From CAYFFV01 sp964342695 (GTDB taxonomy: Bacteria; Acidobacteriota; Vicinamibacteria; Vicinamibacterales; UBA8438): 55,167 nt of DNA. A model generated the notes under the pieces. It was not told the origin of the DNA. It made no database searches and saw nothing but the letters and a program-made list of their open reading frames with translations. The stretch's first letter is position 1; every line of letters starts with the position of its first letter. The DNA is taken from NCBI GenBank assembly GCA_964342695.1, contig CAYFFV010000015.1, positions 1 through 55,167 on the forward strand. Direction: 5' to 3'. The translations under genes and the position numbers were made by a program. Below are positions 1 through 8,405 of this stretch, in pieces.

Positions 1-47
1 GCCTGTCACGCCGGAGGTCGCGAGTTCGAGTCTCGTCGGCCCCGCCA
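1..47 (+). tRNA. tRNA-Asp (GTC), 3' part only
   Basis: The window opens inside a tRNA. The anticodon loop CTGTCAC (3-9) gives anticodon GTC, for aspartate. The T arm is at 20-36 (stem GCGAG/CTCGT around TTCGAGT). The 3' acceptor strand is at 37-43, the discriminator base is G44 as expected for tRNA-Asp, and CCA is encoded at 45-47. The 5' acceptor, D arm and half of the anticodon stem lie outside the window. Confidence 0.93.
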
Positions 48-166
48 TAATTAACATGTGTGTAGTCCCCGCTGGTGACAAGCGGTTCCTAATCCTGGGA
101 TTATTCTTCCATTGTGGGAGTCAGACAGTTTAGGTTTGCTGTCTTATTCTTATAAGTGATTTAGTT

Positions 167-751
167 ATGGCTACTCCAGCAATTTTTTTAGATCGAGATG
201 GAACCCTCATTGAAGATGTTGGTTATGTTGATCGCCTAGAGCGACTTCGTATGTATCCTTGGAGCATCGAAGCAGTTCGAATGTTGCGCCGAGTTGGCTA
301 TGCAGTCGTAGTGGTCACAAATCAAGCGGGTGTCGCACGTGGCATGGTTGACGAAAAGGTTGTGCTCGAAGTTCGAGATCACATTCAATCTCAACTTGGT
401 CAGATAGGAGAGCGTCTCGATGGTCATTATCATTGCCCTCATCTTCCCGATGCTCCTTTAATAAAGTACCGTTGTGATTGTTTGTGTCACAAACCAAAGC
501 CCGGTATGGTTAGGCAGGCGGCGGAAGAACTGGCGCTTGATTTGAGCCGGTCTGTAGTCGTTGGAGATCGAAAAACTGATATCGAATTAGCTCAATCAGT
601 TGGAGCTAGGGGAATTTTGGTTAAGACTGGGTATGGCCCCAGTCAGGAAGCACTGTTGTCGACAGGAAAGGCGGCAGATTTGGTTACTTCTGATTTGCTT
701 GCAGGAGTGGGTTGGATTCTAAATAATTTGTCTCGTCCTGACAGCAAATAA
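167..751 (+). CDS. gmhB: D-glycero-beta-D-manno-heptose 1,7-bisphosphate 7-phosphatase
   Basis: This cytoplasmic HAD-superfamily phosphatase removes the C7 phosphate of heptose bisphosphate during ADP-heptose synthesis for the LPS inner core. The 194-residue protein has the DRDGT nucleophile motif (9-13), TNQ (51-53), a zinc-site segment with C90, H92, C103 and C105, then KPKPGM (109-114) and the acidic GD motif near 133. Length and motif order are those of GmhB. The ATG is preceded by about 120 bases after tRNA-Asp with no clear promoter. The other heptose genes (gmhA, hldE) are not in the window. A histidinol-phosphatase-type HAD enzyme is the main alternative, but the zinc segment favours GmhB. 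Confidence 0.88.
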   Translation: MATPAIFLDRDGTLIEDVGYVDRLERLRMYPWSIEAVRMLRRVGYAVVVVTNQAGVARGMVDEKVVLEVRDHIQSQLGQIGERLDGHYHCPHLPDAPLIKYRCDCLCHKPKPGMVRQAAEELALDLSRSVVVGDRKTDIELAQSVGARGILVKTGYGPSQEALLSTGKAADLVTSDLLAGVGWILNNLSRPDSK

Positions 752-822
752 CACTTTCCACCTTTAGATTAAGTATTGTTAAAGCTATGTTGAGCCCTTA
801 GTGTAAGAGGCAGACAATAGCC

Positions 823-1860
823 ATGAGTTTTAAAAATGTAGTTGGTCATCACCATTTTGTAAAGCGAATTTCGCTTGCTGTTGCGAAGGGAACTCTTCCT
901 CAAAGCCTTATACTGTCGGGGCCATCTGGAGTTGGAAAACAGCTGGTTGCGACCTCGTTAGCACAGGTATTAAACTGTTTGCAGCCTGTCCGGAGCGGGC
1001 GACAAGATTCGGTGTGTTACGATGCCTGTGGCAGTTGTGGGTCTTGCCAGAAAATTGTTCGTGGTGTTCATCCTGACGTCATATTTATTTCTGTTCAGGA
1101 CGACAAATCAAGAATTGAAACGGATCAAGTACGTCAAGTTATCGGGCAATCAAAATATCGTCCCTTTGAGGGTAAAAAGAGAGTCGTCGTCATTATTGAG
1201 GCAGATAAGCTTACTTTTGAAGCACAAAACGCTCTTCTTAAATCTCTTGAGGAACCACCCGATGCCTCACAATTTATTCTCGTGGCGGAGACGCTCGATG
1301 TGCTTCTTGCGACCGTGCGTTCTAGGTGTCAGTGTTTAGCTTTTGGACGACTTGATCTTGAAGAATTATGCGAACTTTTAGTTAGAGATCATAACCAAAC
1401 ATATGATGATGCGCGTGCGATGGCACTATTGGCTGAAGGTAGTGCTGGGAGGGCATTGTCGTTAGGTTCTAAAGAGTTAGTCACTACTCGCGAAGCATCA
1501 ATTGATTTTTTGAATTCTATTGCGAATGCCCGTGACACAAGAATGCGTCTCGAAAGTGCTGAAAATTTTGTTCCAGCTCCTTCTAAAGTAAAAAAGGGAA
1601 TGTCTTTTCAGCGGAAGGAACTAGAGTTACGTTTTCAGTGTCTGGAGTCTTTTTTGCGCGATATGGTGCTAATTAGAAGTTCAGGAGACTTAAATACTCT
1701 TTCAAATATTGATTTTCGTGACCAATTAATGTCTTTATCGAATGATTTTGTTGTCTCGCGTGCTGTTAGGGGTTTTTCGGCTGTCGACGAAGCTAGTAAG
1801 GCAATTAAGTCCAATGCGAACCCCAAAGTTGTGATTGCTTGGTTGGCATGCCAGTTGTAG
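823..1860 (+). CDS. holB: DNA polymerase III delta-prime subunit
   Basis: This is a clamp-loader subunit of the replicative polymerase. The 345-residue protein begins with an AAA+ fold. It has a P-loop GPSGVGKQ (33-40) whose last position is Gln rather than Ser/Thr, a zinc module C65-x3-C-x2-C-x2-C75, the NALLKSLEEPP segment (about 136-146) and the SRC motif (167-169). These are the usual delta-prime features. The C-terminal part is weakly conserved, as in the family. A DnaX (tau/gamma) identity is less likely because the protein is short and the P-loop is altered. The ricT gene follows 7 bases after the stop codon, so the two are probably cotranscribed, an arrangement found in many bacteria. 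Confidence 0.88.
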   Translation: MSFKNVVGHHHFVKRISLAVAKGTLPQSLILSGPSGVGKQLVATSLAQVLNCLQPVRSGRQDSVCYDACGSCGSCQKIVRGVHPDVIFISVQDDKSRIETDQVRQVIGQSKYRPFEGKKRVVVIIEADKLTFEAQNALLKSLEEPPDASQFILVAETLDVLLATVRSRCQCLAFGRLDLEELCELLVRDHNQTYDDARAMALLAEGSAGRALSLGSKELVTTREASIDFLNSIANARDTRMRLESAENFVPAPSKVKKGMSFQRKELELRFQCLESFLRDMVLIRSSGDLNTLSNIDFRDQLMSLSNDFVVSRAVRGFSAVDEASKAIKSNANPKVVIAWLACQL

Positions 1861-1867
1861 GCTGAAA

Positions 1868-2656
1868 ATGATGTCAAAACCATCGATTGCGTCTTTCGTG
1901 AGCGTTAAGTTTGATCATGTTGGACGTCTTCACCATTTTCTATTACCAGAAGTCGGTTTTGAAGAACCGATTAAGAGTGAAGAAACAGTTGTCGTGCTTC
2001 ATTCTGGTCGTCAAATGTATGGAACAGTAAAACGGTCAATAAGAGAATCTGGTGAGCGCCATCTCCGAAAAGGAAGGTCTGCCAACAAACTTATACGGAG
2101 AGCGACAAAAGATGACATTACTGTTCGATTAAAGCAGGAGCAATTCGAAAAAAAAGCGAGCCAATTTGGCTCAATGAAGATCCGGGAATTCTCTTTGCCT
2201 ATGAAATTGGTCCGTGTTGAGCAGCACCATGATAAATCGCGACTAGTTTTTTTCTTTAAGTCTGAGGAACGCATTGATTTTAGCGAACTCGTCCGAGAGT
2301 TGTCTTCTAAATTTAGGTGTCGGATTGAAATGCGACACATCGGTGCACGCGACGAAGCAAAAATATTGGGTGGTTACGGAACTTGTGGTAGACCCCTCTG
2401 TTGTACGACATGGTTGAACAAATTTGAGCCAATCTCTATTAAAATGGCTAAACGTCAAAATCTAAGTTTAAGTCCTTCGAAGCTGTCAGGATTATGTGGG
2501 CGTCTCAAATGTTGTCTTCGCTATGAGTTGCCTAACGCCGCAGGAGAGCAGTTCGGTGGTTGTGCAAATGAGGGCTCCTGTAGTCGTAGCGCCACTGGTG
2601 AAGGTTGTTCATCGGGAGGCTGCGGAACAGGAGATTGCTCTTCTTGTGGATTGTAA
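1868..2656 (+). CDS. ricT: PSP1-domain protein, RicT/YaaT family
   Basis: In Bacillus, RicT (YaaT) acts in an iron-sulfur complex that affects RNase Y-dependent RNA maturation; in other phyla its role is poorly known. Seen here: an N-terminal part with LHSGRQMYGTVKRS, and a C-terminal PSP1 core with GGYGTCGRPLCC and LCGRLKCCLRYE, the cysteine patterns typical of the family. The last 33 residues form a Gly/Ser/Cys-rich tail with six cysteines. I start it at ATG 1868 (a second ATG is at 1871); an in-frame upstream start at 1835 would overlap holB. The protein has about 262 residues. RicA and RicF partners are not visible nearby. Confidence 0.85.
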   Translation: MMSKPSIASFVSVKFDHVGRLHHFLLPEVGFEEPIKSEETVVVLHSGRQMYGTVKRSIRESGERHLRKGRSANKLIRRATKDDITVRLKQEQFEKKASQFGSMKIREFSLPMKLVRVEQHHDKSRLVFFFKSEERIDFSELVRELSSKFRCRIEMRHIGARDEAKILGGYGTCGRPLCCTTWLNKFEPISIKMAKRQNLSLSPSKLSGLCGRLKCCLRYELPNAAGEQFGGCANEGSCSRSATGEGCSSGGCGTGDCSSCGL

Positions 2657-2707
2657 GGTGTAATAGTTAATTGTAAATATCGGTTCTTGCCGTAAACGTG
2701 AATTTTG

Positions 2708-3592
2708 ATGGAACGACCGCGCATCGGTCTCACCGTTGGTGATCCCGCAGGAATTGGCCCAGAGATCACAGAACAAGCCCTTCGTGATCCTCGAGTAACA
2801 CAAGTGTGTACGCCCGTCTTGTACGATTCGAGATCTGAATTGGTTCAGATGGGTATTGCTGATGCTAAGGGAGGGATGTCGTCCTATCAAGCCGTTTGTC
2901 GCGCAACGCACGATGCACTGGAAGGTCGCCTAGACGCCCTAACGACGTCTCCAATTAACAAGACGTCTTGGAATCTTGCTGGTTTGAAATGGCCTGGTCA
3001 TACAGAGCTTTTGGCCGATTTGACTGGGGCAACAGACGTTGCAATGATGTTTTACACAGAGAGTCTTCGGGTTGTAATAGCCACCGTTCATATACCGCTC
3101 TCTCTGGTGTCGGACAATCTGACCCAAGCAAGAATTGAGCGTACTGTTGAACTGGCCCATGCCGAGCTTCCACTGTTTGGTTGCCTTTCTCCTCGTTTAG
3201 CTATTGCAGGCGTGAATCCACACGCTGGAGAAAAGGGGCTGATTGGTCGTGAGGAAGTTGAAATTATAGAACCAGCTGTTCAAAGTCTTAGAAGCCGAGG
3301 AATTAATATTGAGGGACCGCTTCCCGCCGACACCATTTTTGTGCGTGCTGTAAAAGGTGAATTTGATGCAGTGATTGCCTGTTATCACGATCAGGGACTG
3401 ATTCCTGCCAAGCTTGTTGGTTTTGGAAAATCAGTAAATGTCACACTAGGATTACCCATTGTACGGACCTCTGTCGATCACGGTACTGCGTATGACATCG
3501 CTGGCAAGGGAATTGCCGATCATTCTAGTTTGGTAGAGGCTATTATTCTCGCTGCGCGTTTGGCCTCGCGTCGCACGGGACTTGAATCATGA
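2708..3592 (+). CDS. pdxA: 4-hydroxythreonine-4-phosphate dehydrogenase
   Basis: PdxA oxidises 4-phosphohydroxy-L-threonine in the DXP-dependent route to pyridoxal phosphate. The protein opens with RIGLTVGDPAGIGPE, the family signature. It carries metal-site histidines in the segments WPGHTELL and CYHDQG, and a C-terminal VDHGTAYDIAG block. At 294 residues it is somewhat shorter than the roughly 330-residue E. coli enzyme but appears intact. I choose ATG 2708 over the TTG immediately before it. Its stop overlaps the smpB start by 4 nt, so translation is probably coupled. The PLP product serves alr and selA, both found in this window. Confidence 0.92.
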   Translation: MERPRIGLTVGDPAGIGPEITEQALRDPRVTQVCTPVLYDSRSELVQMGIADAKGGMSSYQAVCRATHDALEGRLDALTTSPINKTSWNLAGLKWPGHTELLADLTGATDVAMMFYTESLRVVIATVHIPLSLVSDNLTQARIERTVELAHAELPLFGCLSPRLAIAGVNPHAGEKGLIGREEVEIIEPAVQSLRSRGINIEGPLPADTIFVRAVKGEFDAVIACYHDQGLIPAKLVGFGKSVNVTLGLPIVRTSVDHGTAYDIAGKGIADHSSLVEAIILAARLASRRTGLES

Positions 3593-4056
3593 CTGAGCGA
3601 TTGGGTGAACGGCTTATCTCTGATAATAGAAAAGCTCGTCACGATTATCATTTGTTGGATACATATGAAGCTGGCATCGCGTTGCTCGGTACTGAGATAA
3701 AAGCTATACGTGAAGGTCGTGTGAATCTTCGAGATAGTTATGGTCGGATTGAAAGAAACGAAGTTTATCTGCATAACTTGCACATTAGTGCCTATAGCCA
3801 CCGAGGATATGTTGATCATGAACCACTTCGGACGAGAAAGTTACTACTCAAAAAAGATGAGATACGAAAACTAATCGGAAAGATTGTTGAGCGTGGTTTT
3901 ACGCTCATTCCAGTTCGCATGTACTTTAAGAACGGTCTCGTAAAAGTATCGATTGCTGTCGCAAAAGGTAAGAAACTACATGATAAACGTGAAACGATAC
4001 GGCGCCGAGAGTTGGATCGTGAGGCTCGAGCAATGATGAAAGGCCGAGAGAAATGA
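3589..4056 (+). CDS. smpB: SsrA-binding protein SmpB
   Basis: SmpB binds tmRNA and delivers it to stalled ribosomes in trans-translation. The 155-residue length is typical. Visible signatures are NRKARHDYHLLDTYEAGIAL, GTEIKAIREGRVNLRDSY and the basic C-terminal tail KGKKLHDKRETI, which inserts into the ribosomal mRNA channel in characterised SmpB. It sits in an overlapping trio with pdxA (4-nt ATGA overlap upstream) and the rfbD-like gene (4-nt overlap downstream). The tmRNA gene itself is not in this window. Confidence 0.95.
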   Translation: MTERLGERLISDNRKARHDYHLLDTYEAGIALLGTEIKAIREGRVNLRDSYGRIERNEVYLHNLHISAYSHRGYVDHEPLRTRKLLLKKDEIRKLIGKIVERGFTLIPVRMYFKNGLVKVSIAVAKGKKLHDKRETIRRRELDREARAMMKGREK

Positions 4057-4913
4057 CCGTCATGGTTCTCGGTTCCCATGGGCAATTGGGCCGGACGGTA
4101 GAATCCATATTCTCGAGAGACCATCAGGTTTTTGGGTTTAACCGTAATCAACTCGATCTGACTCATTCAGATCATGTTCTTCAGACTGTTCAAACAATAA
4201 ATCCTGAAGTCATCATCAACTGTGTGGCTTACAACGATGTGGATGGCGCCGAAATCAATCAAATTGTTGCGCTCGAAGTTAATGCGTTTGCGGTACGTAA
4301 TTTGGCGAAGGCTGCTCGGATAGTTAATGCTACGTTAATTCACTATAGTACGGATTTCGTTTTCGATGGTAAAGGTACCGACCCTTATACCGAAGATGTT
4401 CAACCAAATCCGCAGAGTGTTTATGCGATGTCAAAGTTATTAGGAGAGTGGTTTGCTCAGGATACTCAATCGTATGTCCTTCGAATAGAGAGTTTATTCG
4501 GAGGGCTGTCTTTTGATGGTAGTGGTGGTAGTCTCGATAAAATGTGTGATGCGTCTTTGTCTGGAGAAAAGGTATTTGCTTTTTCTGATCGCACGGTTTC
4601 TCCAAGCTATGCGTTTGACGTTGTATCTGCGACTGTTCAGTTACTGAAAAAAAAACCCGCGCCAGGAATCTATCACTGCGTGGGTTCTGGTATGGGCACT
4701 TGGCTTGACGTTGCTAACGAATTAGCAAATTGTCTTAAGCGTTCAGTTGAAATTGTTCCAATCCGTGTATCTGATCGTGTGATGAAAGCTCGACGGCCAC
4801 AATTTTGTGCTCTTTCTAATGTCAAATTAAAAAATGCTGGTATTGAGATACCGTCTTGGCAGAATGCATTAAGACGGTATGTATCGGAACGTCTTGCCAA
4901 AAGTTCTTTTTGA
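4053..4913 (+). CDS. rfbD: dTDP-4-dehydrorhamnose reductase-like (RfbD family)
   Basis: This extended short-chain dehydrogenase has the NAD(P)-binding motif GSHGQLG (7-13), INCVAYNDVDGAE, HYSTDFVFDG and the catalytic YAMSK. These are RfbD/RmlD features; RfbD carries out the last reduction to dTDP-L-rhamnose. It has 286 residues. It is coupled to smpB by a 4-nt overlap, an odd partner for a sugar gene. No rfbA, rfbB or rfbC occurs in the window, so the pathway must be completed elsewhere or the substrate differs. The neighbouring surface-glycan region supports a role in nucleotide-sugar supply, although a related NDP-sugar reductase cannot be excluded. Confidence 0.78.
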   Translation: MTVMVLGSHGQLGRTVESIFSRDHQVFGFNRNQLDLTHSDHVLQTVQTINPEVIINCVAYNDVDGAEINQIVALEVNAFAVRNLAKAARIVNATLIHYSTDFVFDGKGTDPYTEDVQPNPQSVYAMSKLLGEWFAQDTQSYVLRIESLFGGLSFDGSGGSLDKMCDASLSGEKVFAFSDRTVSPSYAFDVVSATVQLLKKKPAPGIYHCVGSGMGTWLDVANELANCLKRSVEIVPIRVSDRVMKARRPQFCALSNVKLKNAGIEIPSWQNALRRYVSERLAKSSF

Positions 4914-4939
4914 AGTTCTGGTTTGATTAAGTCGGGACA

Positions 4940-6040
4940 TTAATTTAGCGTTTCGTCAACCAACTTTGACACCATCTTTCCTATTGCAAGACAAGCTGTC
5001 AGCCCAGGAGAATCAATTCCCCCAACATGAATAAGTGTGGGTACAGATAGGTCTCTACCGATAATAAAGTCGGAAAAATTTTCGTTAGGGTGGCGACATG
5101 TTGCTCTAATGCCTGTGTTGCCTAACTTTAAGTCGTTTAGATGTAAGTTCGGAACTAGGTGACGCGCCGAATCATAAAAAAGTTCTAACGGAAGGCGGTT
5201 TTGTTCGTAGTCGGTTTTGCTGGTTTGATATTTTGCTGTTGGCCCAACGATGACTGTTCCCCAAGTCGTTTTGGTTAGATGAATGCCCAAACCGTGCCCT
5301 GATTGTTCTGGTAGAGGATAAATAAGGCCATTGATAAAGAGGTCTGTCCGAGGCGCTAATTCGGCGTATTCTCCTCTGACCGGATAAATCTTGTCTAAGT
5401 GTCCACCAAGCATCTTCGCGATTTGATCGGCGTACAGCCCTGCGGCATTGATTACTAGACGTGCATGGATCTGTTCATGTTGTGTAATTAATTCGACTCC
5501 GTGAGGTGTTGCAGAGCCATTTTTGACGCATGTTTCTGTGAGTAAAGCGACACCATGTTGTGACGCAAGGTGTGTGAGTGTTCGCACTAGTGCCTCGGGT
5601 TCAATGATACCTGTCGAAGGCGACCAGATCGCTGCCTTAGCTTTAATTGATGGTTCTTTCTTTTTACAGAACAGCTGATCCACGAGGCGCAAATCTTCAA
5701 GTCCGTTACTTTGCCCTTGTGTCGCAAGTAGTTCCAAAGCAGGAATTTCAGAACTTTTAGAGCAGACAATTAATTTTCCACATTGAGAGTGCGGAATTCT
5801 GTATTTCTTGCAAAACGTATATAACAGCTTACGTCCTTCGATACATAGTTTGGTTTTAAGTGTGTTCTGGGGATAGTACAAACCTGCGTGTATTACACCA
5901 CTATTGTGTGTGCTTGCTTCAAGGCCCATTCGAGGATGCTTCTCTAAGAGACAAATAGATCGCCCTTTTTTAAAGAGGGCTGAAGCGATCGACAGTCCAA
6001 CGACGCCTCCACCAATAATAGCAATGTCGATTTGTTCCAT
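4940..6040 (-). CDS. lhgO: FAD-dependent L-2-hydroxyglutarate oxidase-like protein
   Basis: The 366-residue flavoprotein belongs to the DAO family and resembles LhgO, which oxidises L-2-hydroxyglutarate to 2-oxoglutarate. It starts with a dinucleotide-binding motif IGGGVVGLSIA, followed by the LhgO-like block HNSGVIHAGLYY and an IKDK-like basic patch. A C-terminal GGIDSPGLTACLAIG closes the FAD site. The start ATG at 6040 is supported by the Rossmann motif beginning only nine residues later. The gene is alone on the reverse strand, convergent with the rfbD-like gene (26 bases apart) and divergent from the sugar dehydrogenase. Other DAO-family oxidases (glycerol-3-phosphate, sarcosine) fit less well. 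Confidence 0.8.
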   Translation of the reverse strand: MEQIDIAIIGGGVVGLSIASALFKKGRSICLLEKHPRMGLEASTHNSGVIHAGLYYPQNTLKTKLCIEGRKLLYTFCKKYRIPHSQCGKLIVCSKSSEIPALELLATQGQSNGLEDLRLVDQLFCKKKEPSIKAKAAIWSPSTGIIEPEALVRTLTHLASQHGVALLTETCVKNGSATPHGVELITQHEQIHARLVINAAGLYADQIAKMLGGHLDKIYPVRGEYAELAPRTDLFINGLIYPLPEQSGHGLGIHLTKTTWGTVIVGPTAKYQTSKTDYEQNRLPLELFYDSARHLVPNLHLNDLKLGNTGIRATCRHPNENFSDFIIGRDLSVPTLIHVGGIDSPGLTACLAIGKMVSKLVDETLN

Positions 6041-6103
6041 TTTTAGATTTTAATTATTAGAAGTGATTGTGTCATGTGTGTCATAACGTCGTACACTAAT
6101 GCA

Positions 6104-7399
6104 ATGTCACTTCTCAACAAAATTCGTAACCGAGAGGCAAGTGTTGCAGTAATTGGTCTTGGATACGTAGGTTTTCCATTGGCCGTTGAGTTTGCAAAAA
6201 CGGGTTTTCGAACGATTGCCTTGGATATTGACATTGACAAGGTGCATAGCATTCAAAATGGTCAAATAGATATCATCGGTGCTGATGTAAATGATTTACA
6301 GGAAGTGCTCAAGACTGGCAACTTGATTCCCACGACGGATTTTAGCGAACTTGCCAAGGTGGACACCATCAGTATCTGTGTTCCTACACCACTTAGCAAA
6401 ACACATGATCCGGATCTTTCCTTCATTGTATCTGCGGTAGATGAAATCTCTAAGTATCTTCATCCCGACCATTTGGTAGTCCTTGAGTCCACCACCTATC
6501 CTGGCACTGTTGAAGAGGTTGTTAAGCCAAAACTTGAGGCCGATGGTTTACGTGCAGGTCAAGATTTTTTTCTGGCATTTTCACCTGAGCGGGTTGATCC
6601 GGGAAACTTTCAGTGGGTTACCCGAAATATCCCAAAGGTTGTTGGTGGCGTTGATGAGCGTTCAACGGAAGTCGCAAAAATCTTGTACGAACAAATAGTC
6701 GAAACGGTTGTGCCAGTGTCATCAGCTACTGTTGCTGAGACGGTTAAATTATTTGAGAATACGTTTCGTGCTGTGAATATTGGCTTAGTTAATGAACTTG
6801 CACTTATGTGTAGCGCCTTAGGTGTTAACGTCTGGGAGGTTATTGACGCTGCAAAAACAAAGCCATTTGGCTTTATGCCTTTTTATCCTGGACCAGGCTT
6901 GGGAGGGCATTGTATCCCTATCGATCCATTTTATTTAAGCTGGAAAGCTCGGCAAAGTGGCTTTGAGAGTAGATTTATAGAACTGGCAGGAGCCGTCAAT
7001 GCTGCTATGCCTGGTCATGTAGTTAAGCGAGTAGCGGAGGCACTTACTAGTCAAGGTAAGTCACTTCGTGGAGCTAATGTTCACCTTTTTGGGTTGTCCT
7101 ATAAAGCGAATGTAGGTGATACAAGGGAGTCTCCTGCGGTGGATATTGCGCTTTTACTTCATGATCAGGGTGCCGTGATTAGTTATAGCGATCCGTTTGT
7201 TACCAATATTGATCAAGGTGGCTTAAAGTTAACGGCAACAGAACCAGATGTTGCCTTGTCTGACGGTATCGATTGTGTCGTAATAACAACTGCCCACGAT
7301 GATTTTAATTATTCTGACTTGGTCAAATGTAAAGCAGTCATCGTGGACACACGGAATGCTTTAAAGGATTTTCAAGGAGATCGTATCTTTCGATTGTAA
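6104..7399 (+). CDS. Nucleotide-sugar 6-dehydrogenase (WbpA/WecC/TviB type)
   Basis: This enzyme should oxidise the C6 hydroxyl of a UDP-sugar (probably an N-acetylhexosamine) to the uronate using NAD+. The N-terminus has VAVIGLGYVGFPLA. The centre has FENTFRAVNIGLVNE, and the catalytic cysteine lies in GGHCIPIDPFYL. The HCIPIDP wording is that of the UDP-GlcNAc/ManNAc dehydrogenase branch rather than UDP-glucose dehydrogenase. I use ATG 6104 (431 aa); the upstream in-frame start at 6074 adds ten unconserved residues. The stop overlaps the next start by one base. Which hexosamine it uses cannot be told from sequence. Confidence 0.87.
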   Translation: MSLLNKIRNREASVAVIGLGYVGFPLAVEFAKTGFRTIALDIDIDKVHSIQNGQIDIIGADVNDLQEVLKTGNLIPTTDFSELAKVDTISICVPTPLSKTHDPDLSFIVSAVDEISKYLHPDHLVVLESTTYPGTVEEVVKPKLEADGLRAGQDFFLAFSPERVDPGNFQWVTRNIPKVVGGVDERSTEVAKILYEQIVETVVPVSSATVAETVKLFENTFRAVNIGLVNELALMCSALGVNVWEVIDAAKTKPFGFMPFYPGPGLGGHCIPIDPFYLSWKARQSGFESRFIELAGAVNAAMPGHVVKRVAEALTSQGKSLRGANVHLFGLSYKANVGDTRESPAVDIALLLHDQGAVISYSDPFVTNIDQGGLKLTATEPDVALSDGIDCVVITTAHDDFNYSDLVKCKAVIVDTRNALKDFQGDRIFRL

Positions 7400-8400
7400 T
7401 GATTATGTCTAAAAGAGCACTTATAACAGGAATTACAGGTCAAGATGGTTCGTATCTTGCTGAGCTTTTGCTGGAAAAAGGGTATGAAGTAGTTGGTGTT
7501 GTTCGTCGATTAAGTGCCCCAAACTATTGGCGTATTGATCACTTGCTGGATCGTGTCGAACTCAGGGCTGCAGACTTATTGGATCAACTCTCCCTCATTC
7601 GCGTCGTCGACGAGATTCGTCCGCACGAAATCTACAACTTGGGCGCTATGTCGTTTGTGCCTGCTTCTTGGGATCAACCAATTTTAACCGGTGACTACGA
7701 TGCGCAAGGCGTTACGCGTTTACTTGAAGCAATTAGACAGATCGATACGTCTATTCGTTTCTATCAAGCATCTTCAAGCGAAATGTTTGGAAAGGTTCGG
7801 GAAACACCGCAGAGCGAATTAACCCCGTTCTATCCTAGGAGTCCTTATGGTGTTTCTAAAGTCTTCGCGCATTACATTACTGTTAACTACCGCGAAAGTT
7901 ACGACTTGTTTGCTGTCTCTGGTATTTTGTTTAACCATGAGTCACCGCGTCGGGGACTAGAGTTTGTGACTCGTAAGGTTACTGATGGAGTGGCACGAAT
8001 AAAATTAGGAATGACTGATTCTTTGTCAATGGGCAACCTGGATGCCTGTCGTGATTGGGGTTTTGCTGGAGATTATGTGCGAGCAATGTGGTCCATGTTG
8101 CAGCAGGACACTGCATCAGATTATGTAGTATCCACAGGTATTAGTCATTCGGTTAAACAGCTCGTTGAGATGGCCTTTTCTCATGTCGGCCTAGACTGGT
8201 CTCAATTTGTTGTTACCGATGACAAGCTTTTTCGGCCGGCGGAGGTGGAACACCTCATTGGTGATAATTCGAAAGCAAAGAAGGAACTTGACTGGAGTCC
8301 ATCCGTTACATTTTCTGACCTCGTAAAAATGATGGTTGATGCTGATCTGAAAAGGTTATCCAGTGATTCTCGCCCGCATCATTCCACAGTCAGTTCATAA
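7399..8400 (+). CDS. gmd: GDP-mannose 4,6-dehydratase
   Basis: Gmd converts GDP-D-mannose to GDP-4-keto-6-deoxymannose, the precursor of GDP-fucose, GDP-rhamnose and GDP-perosamine. The 333-residue SDR protein has TGITGQDGSYLAELLLEKGY at the N-terminus, QASSSEMFG, the catalytic YGVSK and the LFNHESPRRGLEFVTRKV block specific to Gmd. The start may be ATG 7399 (overlapping the previous stop) or ATG 7405. No fcl, rmd or per gene follows, so the final sugar is not defined here. It is cotranscribed with the dehydrogenase upstream and the membrane protein downstream. Confidence 0.92.
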   Translation: MIMSKRALITGITGQDGSYLAELLLEKGYEVVGVVRRLSAPNYWRIDHLLDRVELRAADLLDQLSLIRVVDEIRPHEIYNLGAMSFVPASWDQPILTGDYDAQGVTRLLEAIRQIDTSIRFYQASSSEMFGKVRETPQSELTPFYPRSPYGVSKVFAHYITVNYRESYDLFAVSGILFNHESPRRGLEFVTRKVTDGVARIKLGMTDSLSMGNLDACRDWGFAGDYVRAMWSMLQQDTASDYVVSTGISHSVKQLVEMAFSHVGLDWSQFVVTDDKLFRPAEVEHLIGDNSKAKKELDWSPSVTFSDLVKMMVDADLKRLSSDSRPHHSTVSS

Positions 8401-8405
8401 TAGAC

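Noticed and set aside
91..143. Hairpins AATCC/GGATT and GACAG/CTGTC after tRNA-Asp as a terminator
   Set aside because: Both stems are 5 bp, one has a two-base loop, and neither is followed by a proper T run.
1835..1867. Longer N-terminus for RicT
   Set aside because: It lies inside the end of holB and adds eleven residues not expected in the family; ATG 1868 or 1871 is sufficient.
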